A stretch of DNA of 47,629 nucleotides from Chloroflexi bacterium HGW-Chloroflexi-4 (GTDB taxonomy: Bacteria > Chloroflexota > Anaerolineae > Anaerolineales > Anaerolineaceae), in contig PHBW01000037.1 of the NCBI GenBank assembly GCA_002840715.1, positions 1 to 47,629 on the forward strand, read 5' to 3'. Below are positions 40,354-47,629 of this stretch, piece after piece. A program made the translations under genes and the position numbers. The stretch's first letter is position 1. Each line of letters begins with the position of its first letter. Under the pieces are notes generated by a model. The model saw nothing but the letters and a program-made list of their open reading frames with translations. It searched no databases and was not told the DNA's origin.

Positions 40354-40880
40354 CCTCGCATACCCATTCGACATATAAGTTTTGCCCTTTATGCGCCGGT
40401 GAATTGGTGCTCAGGCTTCAGATGTCTGAAGAGCGCCTTACCTGTCTCAATTGCGGGTGGGTGCACTATGAGGACCCCAAGGTTGCAGCCGGCATTTTGG
40501 TGCTGCGTCATAGTGAAGTATCCCCAACAAATGAAGTTTTGCTGGTACGTCGCACAATGGAGCCTTACATTCGCCAGTGGAGCATCCCCGCCGGATTCGT
40601 CAATGCCTTCGAAGATCCACAGGCTGCCGCGGTGCGCGAATGCCGTGAAGAGACTGGTCTGGTGGTGCACATTGTGTCGCTGTTTGATGTGCTTTATGGC
40701 CGTGAACATCCTCGCGGCGCGGATATTCTTTTGGTTTATCGGGCTGATGTGATCGGCGGCAAGCTGGCTGCTGCAGATGATGCCGATCAAGCCGCTTGGT
40801 TCCTTTTGGATAACCTTCCGTCGTTGGCTTTTGAAAACACCCGCAAGATCTTTGAAAAATTGTTGAAATCGTCTCAATAA
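40350..40880 (+). CDS. Zinc-ribbon Nudix hydrolase
   Basis: A 176-residue Nudix protein. The N-terminus has a zinc ribbon with CPLC at about 12-15 and CLNC at about 33-36, and the Nudix box is GFVNAFEDPQAAAVRECREE (continuing TGL). This zinc-ribbon arrangement is shared with NUDIX proteins acting on NADH or ADP-ribose-type nucleotides. I chose the ATG at 40350, which overlaps the anti-sigma stop by 4 nt (ATGA), so it forms the third gene of the sigma operon. That coupling suggests a product linked to the sigma-controlled response. Substrate not predictable. Confidence 0.9.
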   Translation: MTSHTHSTYKFCPLCAGELVLRLQMSEERLTCLNCGWVHYEDPKVAAGILVLRHSEVSPTNEVLLVRRTMEPYIRQWSIPAGFVNAFEDPQAAAVRECREETGLVVHIVSLFDVLYGREHPRGADILLVYRADVIGGKLAAADDADQAAWFLLDNLPSLAFENTRKIFEKLLKSSQ

Positions 40881-40959
40881 TTACACAATAAAATAATTTG
40901 GTATGAATACTGCAACAGTAACCTTGTTGGATTGTAAATTTTTATTTAAGAGAGACTTC

Positions 40960-43344
40960 ATGCCCAAGACCTCAAGTTCCCGTTCGACATATTCCAAGAA
41001 AAGCACTGCGCCTGCCCGTCGCGGATCTAAAAAATCTGCCAAAGGTTTTAATGTTGGCAACCTGACCCTTGATCAAAAGATTGATTTTGTTGGCGGGTTA
41101 TTGGCGGTGATTGGCATCTTGAGTCTGGTAGCTTTTTTCGCGCGCAATAACGGCACTCTCACTATGTGGGTGGCAAAAACCATGGCCCAGATTGCAGGCT
41201 GGGGCGGCTTCATCATCCCGGTCGGAATGACCATTGGCGGACTTTATCTTGTGTTTCGCAATTTTGATCGTTTGCCCCGCTTGTCTGGCGGCCGCACCCT
41301 TGGAATCATCCTCCTCTACCTTAACGTGCTGGGCTGGATGCATTACATCAAAGGCGGAGGGTTGACCTCTGCCCGCGCCGGTTTGGGTGGCGGCATCATC
41401 GGCGCCGGCATTGATATTCTGCTTGGCGGCAGCCTTGGTTCGGCTGGAGAAGCCGTGGTGCTGGTAGCCTGGGTGATTGTTTCCATCTTGTTTATTGTTG
41501 ATGTACCCATGCCGGTGCTCGCCGGTTGGATCTTCGGACGTCCCCGCAAGGTGCCGGCTGAACAAAAAACAATCCCCTATCCGCGTGAAAGATCACGGCC
41601 CTACACCCCGCCTGTTTACGCTCAACCCGAAATGCCCGATGAGGTTGAAGAAGCCGTCTTACCTCAAGGTTTTCGTTCTCTCGATCTGAACGGCGAAAAT
41701 ACGCTTGCCAACAAAGTTCGTGCACGTCGTGAAGATTATGTTCCTCCTTCACCGGTCAGGGTGACTCCGCAACCCAAGTTATCCCCCAAAGATGATTCAG
41801 GCGGTGCGCTGCCAACCGTGCGCACCGGCGTGACCGCAGCCATGAATGCCAAACCCTGGCCGATGCCCTCCATCTCTGATGTGCTTGACCCTGCCACCCC
41901 GGCCGGAATTCAATCACACTTTGACAAAGACCGTGCCCGCATCATTGAAGAGACGCTTGCTTCTTTTGGCGCTCCCGGGCATATTGTTGAAATCCACCGC
42001 GGACCGGCTGTGACACAGTTCGGCGTGGAACCTGACTTTATTGAAAATCGCACCGGCAGAACCCGTGTGCGAGTCTCAAAGATCGTCGGTCTCTCAGATG
42101 ACCTGGCTCTCGCCATGGCAGCCAAGAGCATCCGCATTCAAGCACCGGTACCCGGCAAGGCCTATGTGGGCATTGAGGTGCCGAACACTGAATTGACTCT
42201 CGTCTCACTGCGTGAGCTGCTTGAGAATGAAGCCTTCAAAAAAATCAAGTCGACCCTGCGCTTCGCCCTCGGCAAGGATGTGGCAGGAAAGCCCATTTGC
42301 GCTGATTTGACCGCCATGCCTCATATGCTCGTGGCAGGCACAACCAACTCTGGTAAATCTGTGCTGGTGAATGCCATTCTGACCAGTTTGTTGCTCAACA
42401 ATTCACCCAGCGATTTGCGCCTGTTGCTGGTGGATCCCAAACGTGTGGAATTGACGGGTTACAATGGCATCCCGCATCTGCTGGGACCGGTGGTCGTGGA
42501 GGCTGACCGCGTGGTCGGCGCTTTGCAGTGGTGTCTGCACGAGATGGATACTCGTTATAAGAAATTCGCCAAAGCCGGCGCCCGTAATATTGTGGACTAC
42601 AACAAAAAGGGTGAAGAGCACATCCCCTATTTGGTGATCGTGATTGATGAACTGGCTGATCTGATGATGCTCGCGCCGGATGAAACCGAACGCAGCATCA
42701 CCCGTCTGGCCCAACTTGCCCGCGCCACCGGCATACATTTGATCCTGGCCACCCAGCGCCCCTCGGTGGATGTGGTGACCGGTTTGATCAAAGCGAACTT
42801 CCCGGCCCGTGTGGCTTTCATGGTGGCTTCCAATATGGATAGCCGCGTCATCCTTGATCAACCCGGCGCTGAAAAACTACTGGGTAAGGGCGATATGCTC
42901 TATCAGGCACCAGACGCACCGGCGGCGGTGCGTTTGCAGGGCGTTTACGTCTCTGACCCCGAGATTCAACGTCTGGTGGATTCGTGGCGCGTGATTGCCA
43001 TGAATTACAAGGCAGAAGGCGGTCAGGAACCCGACAGCATGATCATGGATCCATATACTCCCGGAACTCCGCTTAAACAAGGTGAATTGTTTGACGACGG
43101 CTCGCGCCCCAACGATCCACTGCTTGAAGATGCCATCACCATTGTGCGCAAGGAGCATAAGGCTAGCATCTCAATGCTCCAGCGCAAGATGCGCATAGGC
43201 TACACCCGCTCAGCACGACTGATCGATACACTCGAAGAGAAGGGCATCATCGGTCCACAGATGCACGGGTCTCAGGTGCGTGAGGTCTTGACTTTTGGCG
43301 ACGAAGTTGAGGGTGAAGAGGAACCTGAAGAAGAAGCCGCATAA
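40960..43344 (+). CDS. ftsK: DNA translocase FtsK/SpoIIIE
   Basis: A membrane-anchored DNA pump at the division septum that moves chromosome ends and assists dimer resolution. The 794 residues comprise a basic N-terminus, about four membrane helices (about 40-195), a short linker, the alpha/beta motor (about 300-720) with Walker A AGTTNSGKS (Lys about 466) and Walker B LVIVIDELADLM, and a C-terminal gamma winged-helix domain (QRKMRIGYTRSARLIDTLEEKG) that reads KOPS/SRS-type sequences. The linker is short compared with E. coli FtsK. I chose ATG 40960; the region before it is unlike the family. A terminator follows. Confidence 0.95.
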   Translation: MPKTSSSRSTYSKKSTAPARRGSKKSAKGFNVGNLTLDQKIDFVGGLLAVIGILSLVAFFARNNGTLTMWVAKTMAQIAGWGGFIIPVGMTIGGLYLVFRNFDRLPRLSGGRTLGIILLYLNVLGWMHYIKGGGLTSARAGLGGGIIGAGIDILLGGSLGSAGEAVVLVAWVIVSILFIVDVPMPVLAGWIFGRPRKVPAEQKTIPYPRERSRPYTPPVYAQPEMPDEVEEAVLPQGFRSLDLNGENTLANKVRARREDYVPPSPVRVTPQPKLSPKDDSGGALPTVRTGVTAAMNAKPWPMPSISDVLDPATPAGIQSHFDKDRARIIEETLASFGAPGHIVEIHRGPAVTQFGVEPDFIENRTGRTRVRVSKIVGLSDDLALAMAAKSIRIQAPVPGKAYVGIEVPNTELTLVSLRELLENEAFKKIKSTLRFALGKDVAGKPICADLTAMPHMLVAGTTNSGKSVLVNAILTSLLLNNSPSDLRLLLVDPKRVELTGYNGIPHLLGPVVVEADRVVGALQWCLHEMDTRYKKFAKAGARNIVDYNKKGEEHIPYLVIVIDELADLMMLAPDETERSITRLAQLARATGIHLILATQRPSVDVVTGLIKANFPARVAFMVASNMDSRVILDQPGAEKLLGKGDMLYQAPDAPAAVRLQGVYVSDPEIQRLVDSWRVIAMNYKAEGGQEPDSMIMDPYTPGTPLKQGELFDDGSRPNDPLLEDAITIVRKEHKASISMLQRKMRIGYTRSARLIDTLEEKGIIGPQMHGSQVREVLTFGDEVEGEEEPEEEAA

Positions 43345-43374
43345 ATACACCTAAATTTTGATTGAGTTTATAAA

Positions 43375-43405
43375 ATCGGCAATGCCAAACGCATTGCCGA
43401 TATTA
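43375..43405 (+). terminator. Terminator after ftsK
   Basis: An 11-bp stem (43375-43385 with 43391-43401, loop CAAAC) followed by ATTATT. Confidence 0.8.
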
Positions 43406-43434
43406 TTAAAAATTTGTGTTGCAAATCGCAAGTG

Positions 43435-43463
43435 TTGCAATGCGTTCTATTACTACCTATAAT
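43435..43463 (+). promoter_or_regulatory. Sigma-70-type promoter of lipoprotein A
   Basis: TTGCAA (43435-43440), a 17-nt spacer, TATAAT (43458-43463). A repeat of GTTGCAA lies 13 nt earlier (43421-43426 region). Confidence 0.65.
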
Positions 43464-43511
43464 AAATTAACCAATATATTCTTTAATAAAAAAGTTGTTT
43501 TTGGAGGGGCT

Positions 43512-44477
43512 ATGAACCGCCTTAAGAAACTTGTTTTCACAAGTGTTCTGGTTGTGCTGCTGATTGTTGGTTTGAGCTGCAGTGTGGTTCCCCAAGGGAT
43601 TCAGGGATTGTTTGCCAGCAAGACACCCACGCCAACCAATACCGCCACCGCAACACCAACGCCCACTGTAACCGCCACACCAACAAAGACACCAATCCCA
43701 CCAATTAAAGTGAATTTATGTGCCTTTCAAGAAGAGTGCTCTGATGCGCTGCCCATAAGAGATTTAATTTCGGCTGACGATGAGACCCAAGCACTTAACG
43801 CGGTAACGTTTGTCTATACTGAACCTCTATTTCTCAGCGTAGGTTGGGTTGTAAAAGACCAAACCATCTTGGAAGATAATCTGAAATACATAAAATGGTT
43901 TTTTAAGATCGATGGACAAGATTACTTCAGAGAAGATTGGTTGTCTCTTGGAGAAACCGTATTCGATGACGATCCTTCTAACGTATATCCTGGAATGTGG
44001 TTCGGAACAGTTATGGATGGCTGGAAGGTCGGAGAAAGACATACGGTTGAAATTGGTTATATTTTTGACGCGACCCTCTCTGATGGCTGGGACACCTATT
44101 ATCGCGGAACGATCTATCAAGCAAGGTATTTGCTGATTCCGATGGAAAAACCCACAGCAACTCCAACTGCGACGGCCACGCGGACCAACACTCCTCGTCC
44201 AACAGCAATTCCCTATACAAAGACGCCCAAAGCAACCTTGGCGCCGACTCAACCTCCTTGTGATATTAATTCTTCCATCGAGATTGATAATTCGACGGGC
44301 GGCATCGTAAGAATTGATCTGTCTGGACCGATGAAATTTCATTTTGACTTACCAACGGGTCACACTTCGATGAAGGTCTGCCCGGGAAGTTATTCTTACA
44401 AGGCTTGGGGCTGCGGCGGCGCTTCTGATTCGGGAACTCTCAACACCGGTGAAACACATGAGTTCTACTGTTACTAG
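43512..44477 (+). CDS. Lipoprotein A with Thr/Pro linkers, paralogue of the 45642 gene
   Basis: A 321-residue surface lipoprotein. It has a signal peptide with lipobox GLSC (Cys at ~20) and GGAGGGG before ATG 43512. After a Thr/Pro linker (TPTNTATATPTPT) comes a domain with CAFQEECSDALPIRDL, DNLKYIKWFFKIDGQDYF and MDGWKVGERHTVEIGYIFD, then a second Thr/Pro linker and a C-terminal ~70-residue Cys-containing beta domain (CDINSSIEID to CGGASDSGTL). I recognise no named family. The middle domain matches the lipoprotein at 45642. A Cys-rich extracellular role is probable. Confidence 0.8.
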   Translation: MNRLKKLVFTSVLVVLLIVGLSCSVVPQGIQGLFASKTPTPTNTATATPTPTVTATPTKTPIPPIKVNLCAFQEECSDALPIRDLISADDETQALNAVTFVYTEPLFLSVGWVVKDQTILEDNLKYIKWFFKIDGQDYFREDWLSLGETVFDDDPSNVYPGMWFGTVMDGWKVGERHTVEIGYIFDATLSDGWDTYYRGTIYQARYLLIPMEKPTATPTATATRTNTPRPTAIPYTKTPKATLAPTQPPCDINSSIEIDNSTGGIVRIDLSGPMKFHFDLPTGHTSMKVCPGSYSYKAWGCGGASDSGTLNTGETHEFYCY

Positions 44478-44505
44478 ATAACCACTAACAATTATTTTGT
44501 CAACT

Positions 44506-44541
44506 ACGCCCCGTTTTTTAAAAAAAACTGGGCGTTTTTTT
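44506..44541 (+). terminator. Terminator after lipoprotein A
   Basis: A 6+7-bp stem with one C/T mismatch (44506-44519 with 44521-44535) followed by T7 (44535-44541). Confidence 0.85.
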
Positions 44542-44599
44542 GATTTCTTGACCGTCCATCCGTTATAATGAACCTCGCTCGGGTTAGAAAGGGCATTTG

Positions 44600-45070
44600 A
44601 TGAAGATATCGAAACTCAAACAACTATTGTTAATTAGCGGTGGTCTTGCTTGTGTGCTGCTTGGCATACTGGGCATCTTTTTGCCTGTCTTGCCGACTAC
44701 TGTTTTCTTTTTGTTGGCAGCGGCTGCATTTGCCCGTAGTTCAGACCGCCTCTACAACTGGATCATGAACCACCCCTTATTCGGAAAGTTGATCCGCAAT
44801 TATCGTCTTTATCACGCCATTCCGCGGCAAACCAAGATCGTGTCGGTGTCATTCTTGTGGCTAACCATCGGCGCCTCTGCCATTTTTGCGGTTGAACAAT
44901 GGTGGCTGCGCGGATTGCTGGTCTGCATTGCCATTGCGGTCACCTGGCACATTCTGGCGCTCAAGACCCTGACCGCTGAAATGCTGGCCGAGATCGCCCG
45001 CAGAGATGAAGAAGAAAAAAAACCTATTATTAAAGATAAAACCATTTTTTCCACGAAACAATCGAAATAA
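44600..45070 (+). CDS. DUF454 (YbaN-like) inner membrane protein
   Basis: A 156-residue membrane protein of the DUF454 family. Its pattern GGLACVLLGILGIFLPVLPTTVFFLLAAAAFARSS, then NHPLFGKLIRNYR and a second hydrophobic pair, is typical. The family function is unknown. The C-terminal ~25 residues are a charged Lys/Glu tail. I use ATG 44600 rather than TTG 44597; GAAAGGG precedes it. A TATAAT at 44564-44569 may be its -10, but without a good -35. It stands alone between terminators and lies between the two paralogous lipoproteins. Confidence 0.9.
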   Translation: MKISKLKQLLLISGGLACVLLGILGIFLPVLPTTVFFLLAAAAFARSSDRLYNWIMNHPLFGKLIRNYRLYHAIPRQTKIVSVSFLWLTIGASAIFAVEQWWLRGLLVCIAIAVTWHILALKTLTAEMLAEIARRDEEEKKPIIKDKTIFSTKQSK

Positions 45071-45117
45071 ACCAAAAACATGAAATAAAAAACTAAATCC
45101 TATTACCATCCTATTTG

Positions 45118-45148
45118 ACCGGCGTTGTGACCTCACTTCGCCGGTTTT
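45118..45148 (+). terminator. Terminator after the DUF454 gene
   Basis: ACCGGCG (45118-45124) pairs with CGCCGGT (45139-45145), with nested GTGA/TCAC, then TTTTG. Confidence 0.8.
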
Positions 45149-45641
45149 GTTTAAGGTGATTCGTTCCTAAGTTGTGATAAATCAGAAACGAATAAAAACG
45201 AATCCACAAAGAACTATACTTATTTGTATAGGCGCCAGTTTCGTTTCTTCGAATTTATGTACGAATCACATCCCTGTTTTCTTAAATTATTTAAGGTTTG
45301 GTTCCTGCTTCAAGTTGATGATTGAAGAGAGAAAAATAGCACAAATGTTCTCTTAAGTCGAGGTTTTTCCTCACATCATTTTGCTTGAGAATATCTTTGA
45401 AGGGCTTGAAACCAACGCGTTATCTTCAAGACCTCCCCCGTGTATTTTTCGCATAATGTGCCCGTGTGATGCAGAATCCAAACAGGGTCATTGACGTTGA
45501 ACATTATGAGCAATTGGAACTATCGTCTCCAAATAATTTGTATTGTCAGAATGGCACTCAGGTTAACTTTATTGCAGTTTATCCGATAATTATCTTAATA
45601 AATTAGTTGTTAAAGGTGCTTCAGTCGTTTGGGAGGGTTGT
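45149..45641. other. Gene-free stretch with ACGAAT motif cluster
   Basis: No convincing gene is seen; a 61-codon open frame at 45174 has no ribosome site and no family similarity. The first ~120 nt contain repeated ACGAAT/ATTCGT words (45159, 45188, 45198, 45271), a GATTCGTT/AACGAATC inverted pair (about 45158-45204) and TATAC-N6-GTATA near 45216. The last ~70 nt hold a possible promoter for the lipoprotein at 45642: TTGCAG (45572-45577), 18 nt, TAATAA (45596-45601). Confidence 0.5.
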
Positions 45642-46268
45642 ATGCGTCAATTTCCGGGTTTTTTATACAAACTGGTTGGTTCGATCCTAATCATCCTGCT
45701 GGCGGGCTGCAGCTTTCCTTCCCGCACGGTGGTAACCCCCGCCCTCACATCAGCGCCTTTGGTCAGCGAAACCCCGCCTCCCGTCATCCCTGAGCCGCCG
45801 CTGGCGATCAGCATCTGCTCGGTTGAATCGGAGTGCCCGCCCGTGGTCTTGCTGGATGACATGATTGGTAGGGTGGTGGAGGCAGGCACTTACAACGTCA
45901 GCATCCCCAATGATAAACCTGTGCGCGTTCGGGTCATGTGGTGGACGGCCAGCCCGACCATCATGGTCGATAATCTGGCACACATTCACTGGATCTTTGA
46001 GATCGATGGACAGGATTATTTTTCGCCAGATATGGTCGTGCAATACCTTGCGCCTTACGATGAAGAAAACAAAACCCAGGCCGATTCGGTTTCGATCTCT
46101 GCAACAATAGATGGCTGGAAAGTCAACGAGCCTCACACCATCCGCGTTGGTTATTATTTTGATGAATCTGTTAATGATGGCTGGCAGGATAATCCCGCCG
46201 GTTTTTCACAAATTTTTATTTATAACGTCACCCCTGTATTGCCAGAAACCCCAACCCCCGAACCTTGA
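45642..46268 (+). CDS. Lipoprotein B, paralogue of lipoprotein A
   Basis: A 208-residue surface lipoprotein with a signal peptide ending in lipobox LLAGC (Cys at ~23) and GGGAGGG 5 nt before ATG 45642. A short Pro-rich linker is followed by one domain: CSVESECPPVVLLDDM, DNLAHIHWIFEIDGQDYF and IDGWKVNEPHTIRVGYYFDESVNDGW. It corresponds to the middle domain of lipoprotein A (43512) without the second linker and C-terminal Cys domain. No named family recognised. Terminators follow on both strands. Confidence 0.8.
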   Translation: MRQFPGFLYKLVGSILIILLAGCSFPSRTVVTPALTSAPLVSETPPPVIPEPPLAISICSVESECPPVVLLDDMIGRVVEAGTYNVSIPNDKPVRVRVMWWTASPTIMVDNLAHIHWIFEIDGQDYFSPDMVVQYLAPYDEENKTQADSVSISATIDGWKVNEPHTIRVGYYFDESVNDGWQDNPAGFSQIFIYNVTPVLPETPTPEP

Positions 46269-46302
46269 GCAAAAAACAGACTCAAGGGAGAGTGTTAAAA
46301 AA

Positions 46303-46319
46303 GGCGACCTGTGGTCGCC
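46303..46319 (-). terminator. Second terminator downstream of metK
   Basis: GGCGACC-TGT-GGTCGCC; on the minus strand it is followed by TTTTTT. It ends metK transcripts that pass the terminator at 46345-46377. Confidence 0.75.
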
Positions 46320-46344
46320 CTTACAAAAAACTGATATCTTATAA

Positions 46345-46377
46345 AAAACCGGAAAACTAATAAAGTCTTCCGGTTTT
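46345..46377. terminator. Bidirectional terminator between lipoprotein B and metK
   Basis: A 10-bp stem AAAACCGGAA (46345-46354) with TTCCGGTTTT (46368-46377), loop of 13. It is T-rich on both strands. Confidence 0.8.
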
Positions 46378-46415
46378 GATGATTCTCGGTTCTCTGTTCC
46401 CTGTTCTCGTCTCTC

Positions 46416-47612
46416 TTAAAGACCAGCAGCTCTTTTCAAAGCTTCAGCGCGGTCAGTGCGCTCCCAGGTGAAGTCAACATCGTCACGGCCGAAGTGGCCG
46501 TAGGCAGCCGTCTTCTGGTAGATAGGCTTGCGCAAGTCCAGGTCGCGGATGATGGCGCCGGGGCGAAGGTCGAAGGTTTTGGCGATCAGGTCGGCGATCT
46601 TCTCGTCTGTAATCTTGCCGGTGCCAAAAGTCTCGACATTAATACTGAGGGGGTGCGCCACACCGATGGCATACGCCACCTGAATTTCGCAGCGGTCAGC
46701 CAAACCGGCAGCCACCACATTCTTGGCAACCCAGCGGCAGGCATAGGCGGCAGAGCGATCAACTTTCGTGGGATCTTTGCCAGAGAAGGCACCGCCACCA
46801 TGACGGCCCATGCCGCCGTAGGTATCGACAATGATCTTGCGACCAGTCACACCTGCATCGCCCATGGGTCCACCGATGACAAAGCGGCCGGTGGGGTTGA
46901 CATAGATTTTGGGCTGCTTGTCGAGCAGTTCCGCGGGAATGACGGGGTTGATGACATGTTCGATGACGCCTTCAGTGATCTCGGCATGTGAAACGTCGGG
47001 AGAGTGCTGGGTGGAGATGAGCACGGTATCCACACGCACAGGTTTGCCGTAGGCATATTCAACGGTCACCTGAGATTTTCCATCAGGTCGCAGCCAGGGC
47101 AGGGTGCCGGCTTTGCGAACTTCAGAAAGGCGCAGGCAAAGTTTATGTGCCAGGTAGATGGGCATGGGCATGAGGGTGGGGGTTTCGTTGCAGGCGTAGC
47201 CAAACATCATACCCTGATCTCCGGCGCCGATCTCGTTAAGTTCTTTTTCGGTCACTTCGCCGCCCTTGAGTTCGAGGGATTGATCGACACCCATGGCAAT
47301 ATCAGGGGATTGGCTGGCGATGGCGCTCATCACGGCGCAGGTATTTCCGTCAAAACCTTTATCACTGCTATCGTAGCCGATGCCTTTGACCACTTTGCGT
47401 ACAAGATCATCAAAGTTAACGAAGGCGTTGGTGGTGATTTCACCGAGCACCATCACAAAGCCGGTCTTGGTGGCGGTTTCGCATGCCACACGGCTGCGCG
47501 GATCCTGCGTGAGGCAGGCATCCAAAACGGCGTCTGAAACCTGGTCGCAGAGTTTGTCGGGGTGACCTTCGGTCACAGACTCGGAGGTGAATTTGTAGCT
47601 GGGTGAATCCAT
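46416..47612 (-). CDS. metK: S-adenosylmethionine synthetase
   Basis: Makes S-adenosylmethionine from methionine and ATP. The 398 residues carry the signatures [17 protein letters not shown] near the N-terminus (ATP/Mg2+), [12 protein letters not shown] (about residue 120) and [20 protein letters not shown] (about 270-290). Length and motifs are typical. The start at 47612 leaves 17 nt to the window end, so promoter and any SAM riboswitch cannot be seen. It supplies the methyl donor for the several methyltransferases in this window. Confidence 0.98.
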   Translation of the reverse strand: MDSPSYKFTSESVTEGHPDKLCDQVSDAVLDACLTQDPRSRVACETATKTGFVMVLGEITTNAFVNFDDLVRKVVKGIGYDSSDKGFDGNTCAVMSAIASQSPDIAMGVDQSLELKGGEVTEKELNEIGAGDQGMMFGYACNETPTLMPMPIYLAHKLCLRLSEVRKAGTLPWLRPDGKSQVTVEYAYGKPVRVDTVLISTQHSPDVSHAEITEGVIEHVINPVIPAELLDKQPKIYVNPTGRFVIGGPMGDAGVTGRKIIVDTYGGMGRHGGGAFSGKDPTKVDRSAAYACRWVAKNVVAAGLADRCEIQVAYAIGVAHPLSINVETFGTGKITDEKIADLIAKTFDLRPGAIIRDLDLRKPIYQKTAAYGHFGRDDVDFTWERTDRAEALKRAAGL

Positions 47613-47629
47613 GAAAGTGCTTGAAGCCA

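Noticed and set aside
39699..40367. A long minus-strand open frame antisense to the anti-sigma gene
   Set aside because: It mirrors the Gly/Ala-rich coding sequence, has no ribosome site and no recognisable domain. The plus-strand gene is supported by coupling on both sides.
44548..44569. TTGACC and TATAAT before the DUF454 gene as a promoter
   Set aside because: The spacer is only 10 nt, too short for a sigma-70 promoter; only the -10 may be real.
45174..45356. A 60-codon open frame in the gap before lipoprotein B
   Set aside because: No ribosome site, no domain, and atypical composition; not supported as a gene.
47004..47537. A long plus-strand open frame antisense to metK
   Set aside because: metK is unambiguous on the minus strand; the antisense frame arises from GC-rich codon bias.

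Overview
The window looks like a chromosomal segment of a member of the Chloroflexota, probably class Anaerolineae. That assignment is an inference. It rests on cell-surface proteins with long Thr/Pro linkers of the TPTPTETPT type (a penicillin-binding protein, an L,D-transpeptidase, lipoproteins), on bacterial housekeeping genes at moderate GC, and on a T-box in front of serS. I see no phage, plasmid, transposase or CRISPR signature. The gene order reads as ordinary core chromosome with small accessory insertions.

Layout. 1-1446: translation operon infC-rpmI-rplT, with infC starting at an ATC codon. 1470-3493: a SpoU-family rRNA methyltransferase overlapping a DUF711 gene. 3546-6746 (minus): a class A penicillin-binding protein, divergent from 6828-9752, an operon of a six-hairpin-glycosidase-like protein and two tandem PII-like cyclic-di-AMP receptor homologues (DUF970). 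9868-10913 (minus): AMMECR1 protein plus flavin reductase. 11058-14877: a cell-wall operon (amidase and two YkuD L,D-transpeptidases), then a small unknown protein and a thioredoxin-TPR protein. 16360-19729: GH2 beta-mannosidase divergent from an AraC regulator. 19783-26421: mostly small-molecule, transport and detoxification genes (CBM9-like lipoprotein, metallo-beta-lactamase fold, GNAT, nitroreductase, alpha/beta hydrolase, DUF4386, TetR, EamA). 26455-28186: Nudix hydrolase and an RNA m5U methyltransferase. 28304-28376: tRNA-Gly(GCC) with a damaged acceptor end. 28740-31976: PIN/TRAM protein, cysS, rlmB. 32084-36793 (minus): chemoreceptor, DUF456 protein, and serS with a full T-box leader. 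36947-38875 (minus): UbiA prenyltransferase and DUF429 protein. 38963-40880: ECF sigma factor, an atypical anti-sigma factor and a Nudix hydrolase in an overlapping operon. 40960-43344: ftsK. 43512-46268: two paralogous lipoproteins flanking a DUF454 membrane protein. 46416-47612 (minus): metK.

Two themes recur. First, several genes have a good sigma-70 promoter whose predicted start point falls on or within a few bases of the start codon, with no Shine-Dalgarno sequence (1470, 6828, 38875, 38963; nearly so at 11058). This suggests that leaderless mRNAs are common here. Second, envelope construction is prominent: PBP1A-type enzyme, amidase, two L,D-transpeptidases and several lipoproteins point to a cell wall with both 4-3 and probably 3-3 cross-links. 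The strongest candidates for something under-described are the tandem DUF970 pair coupled to a glycosidase-like gene, the zinc-less glycine-rich anti-sigma operon, the paralogous lipoprotein family and the altered tRNA-Gly with hairpin elements behind it.
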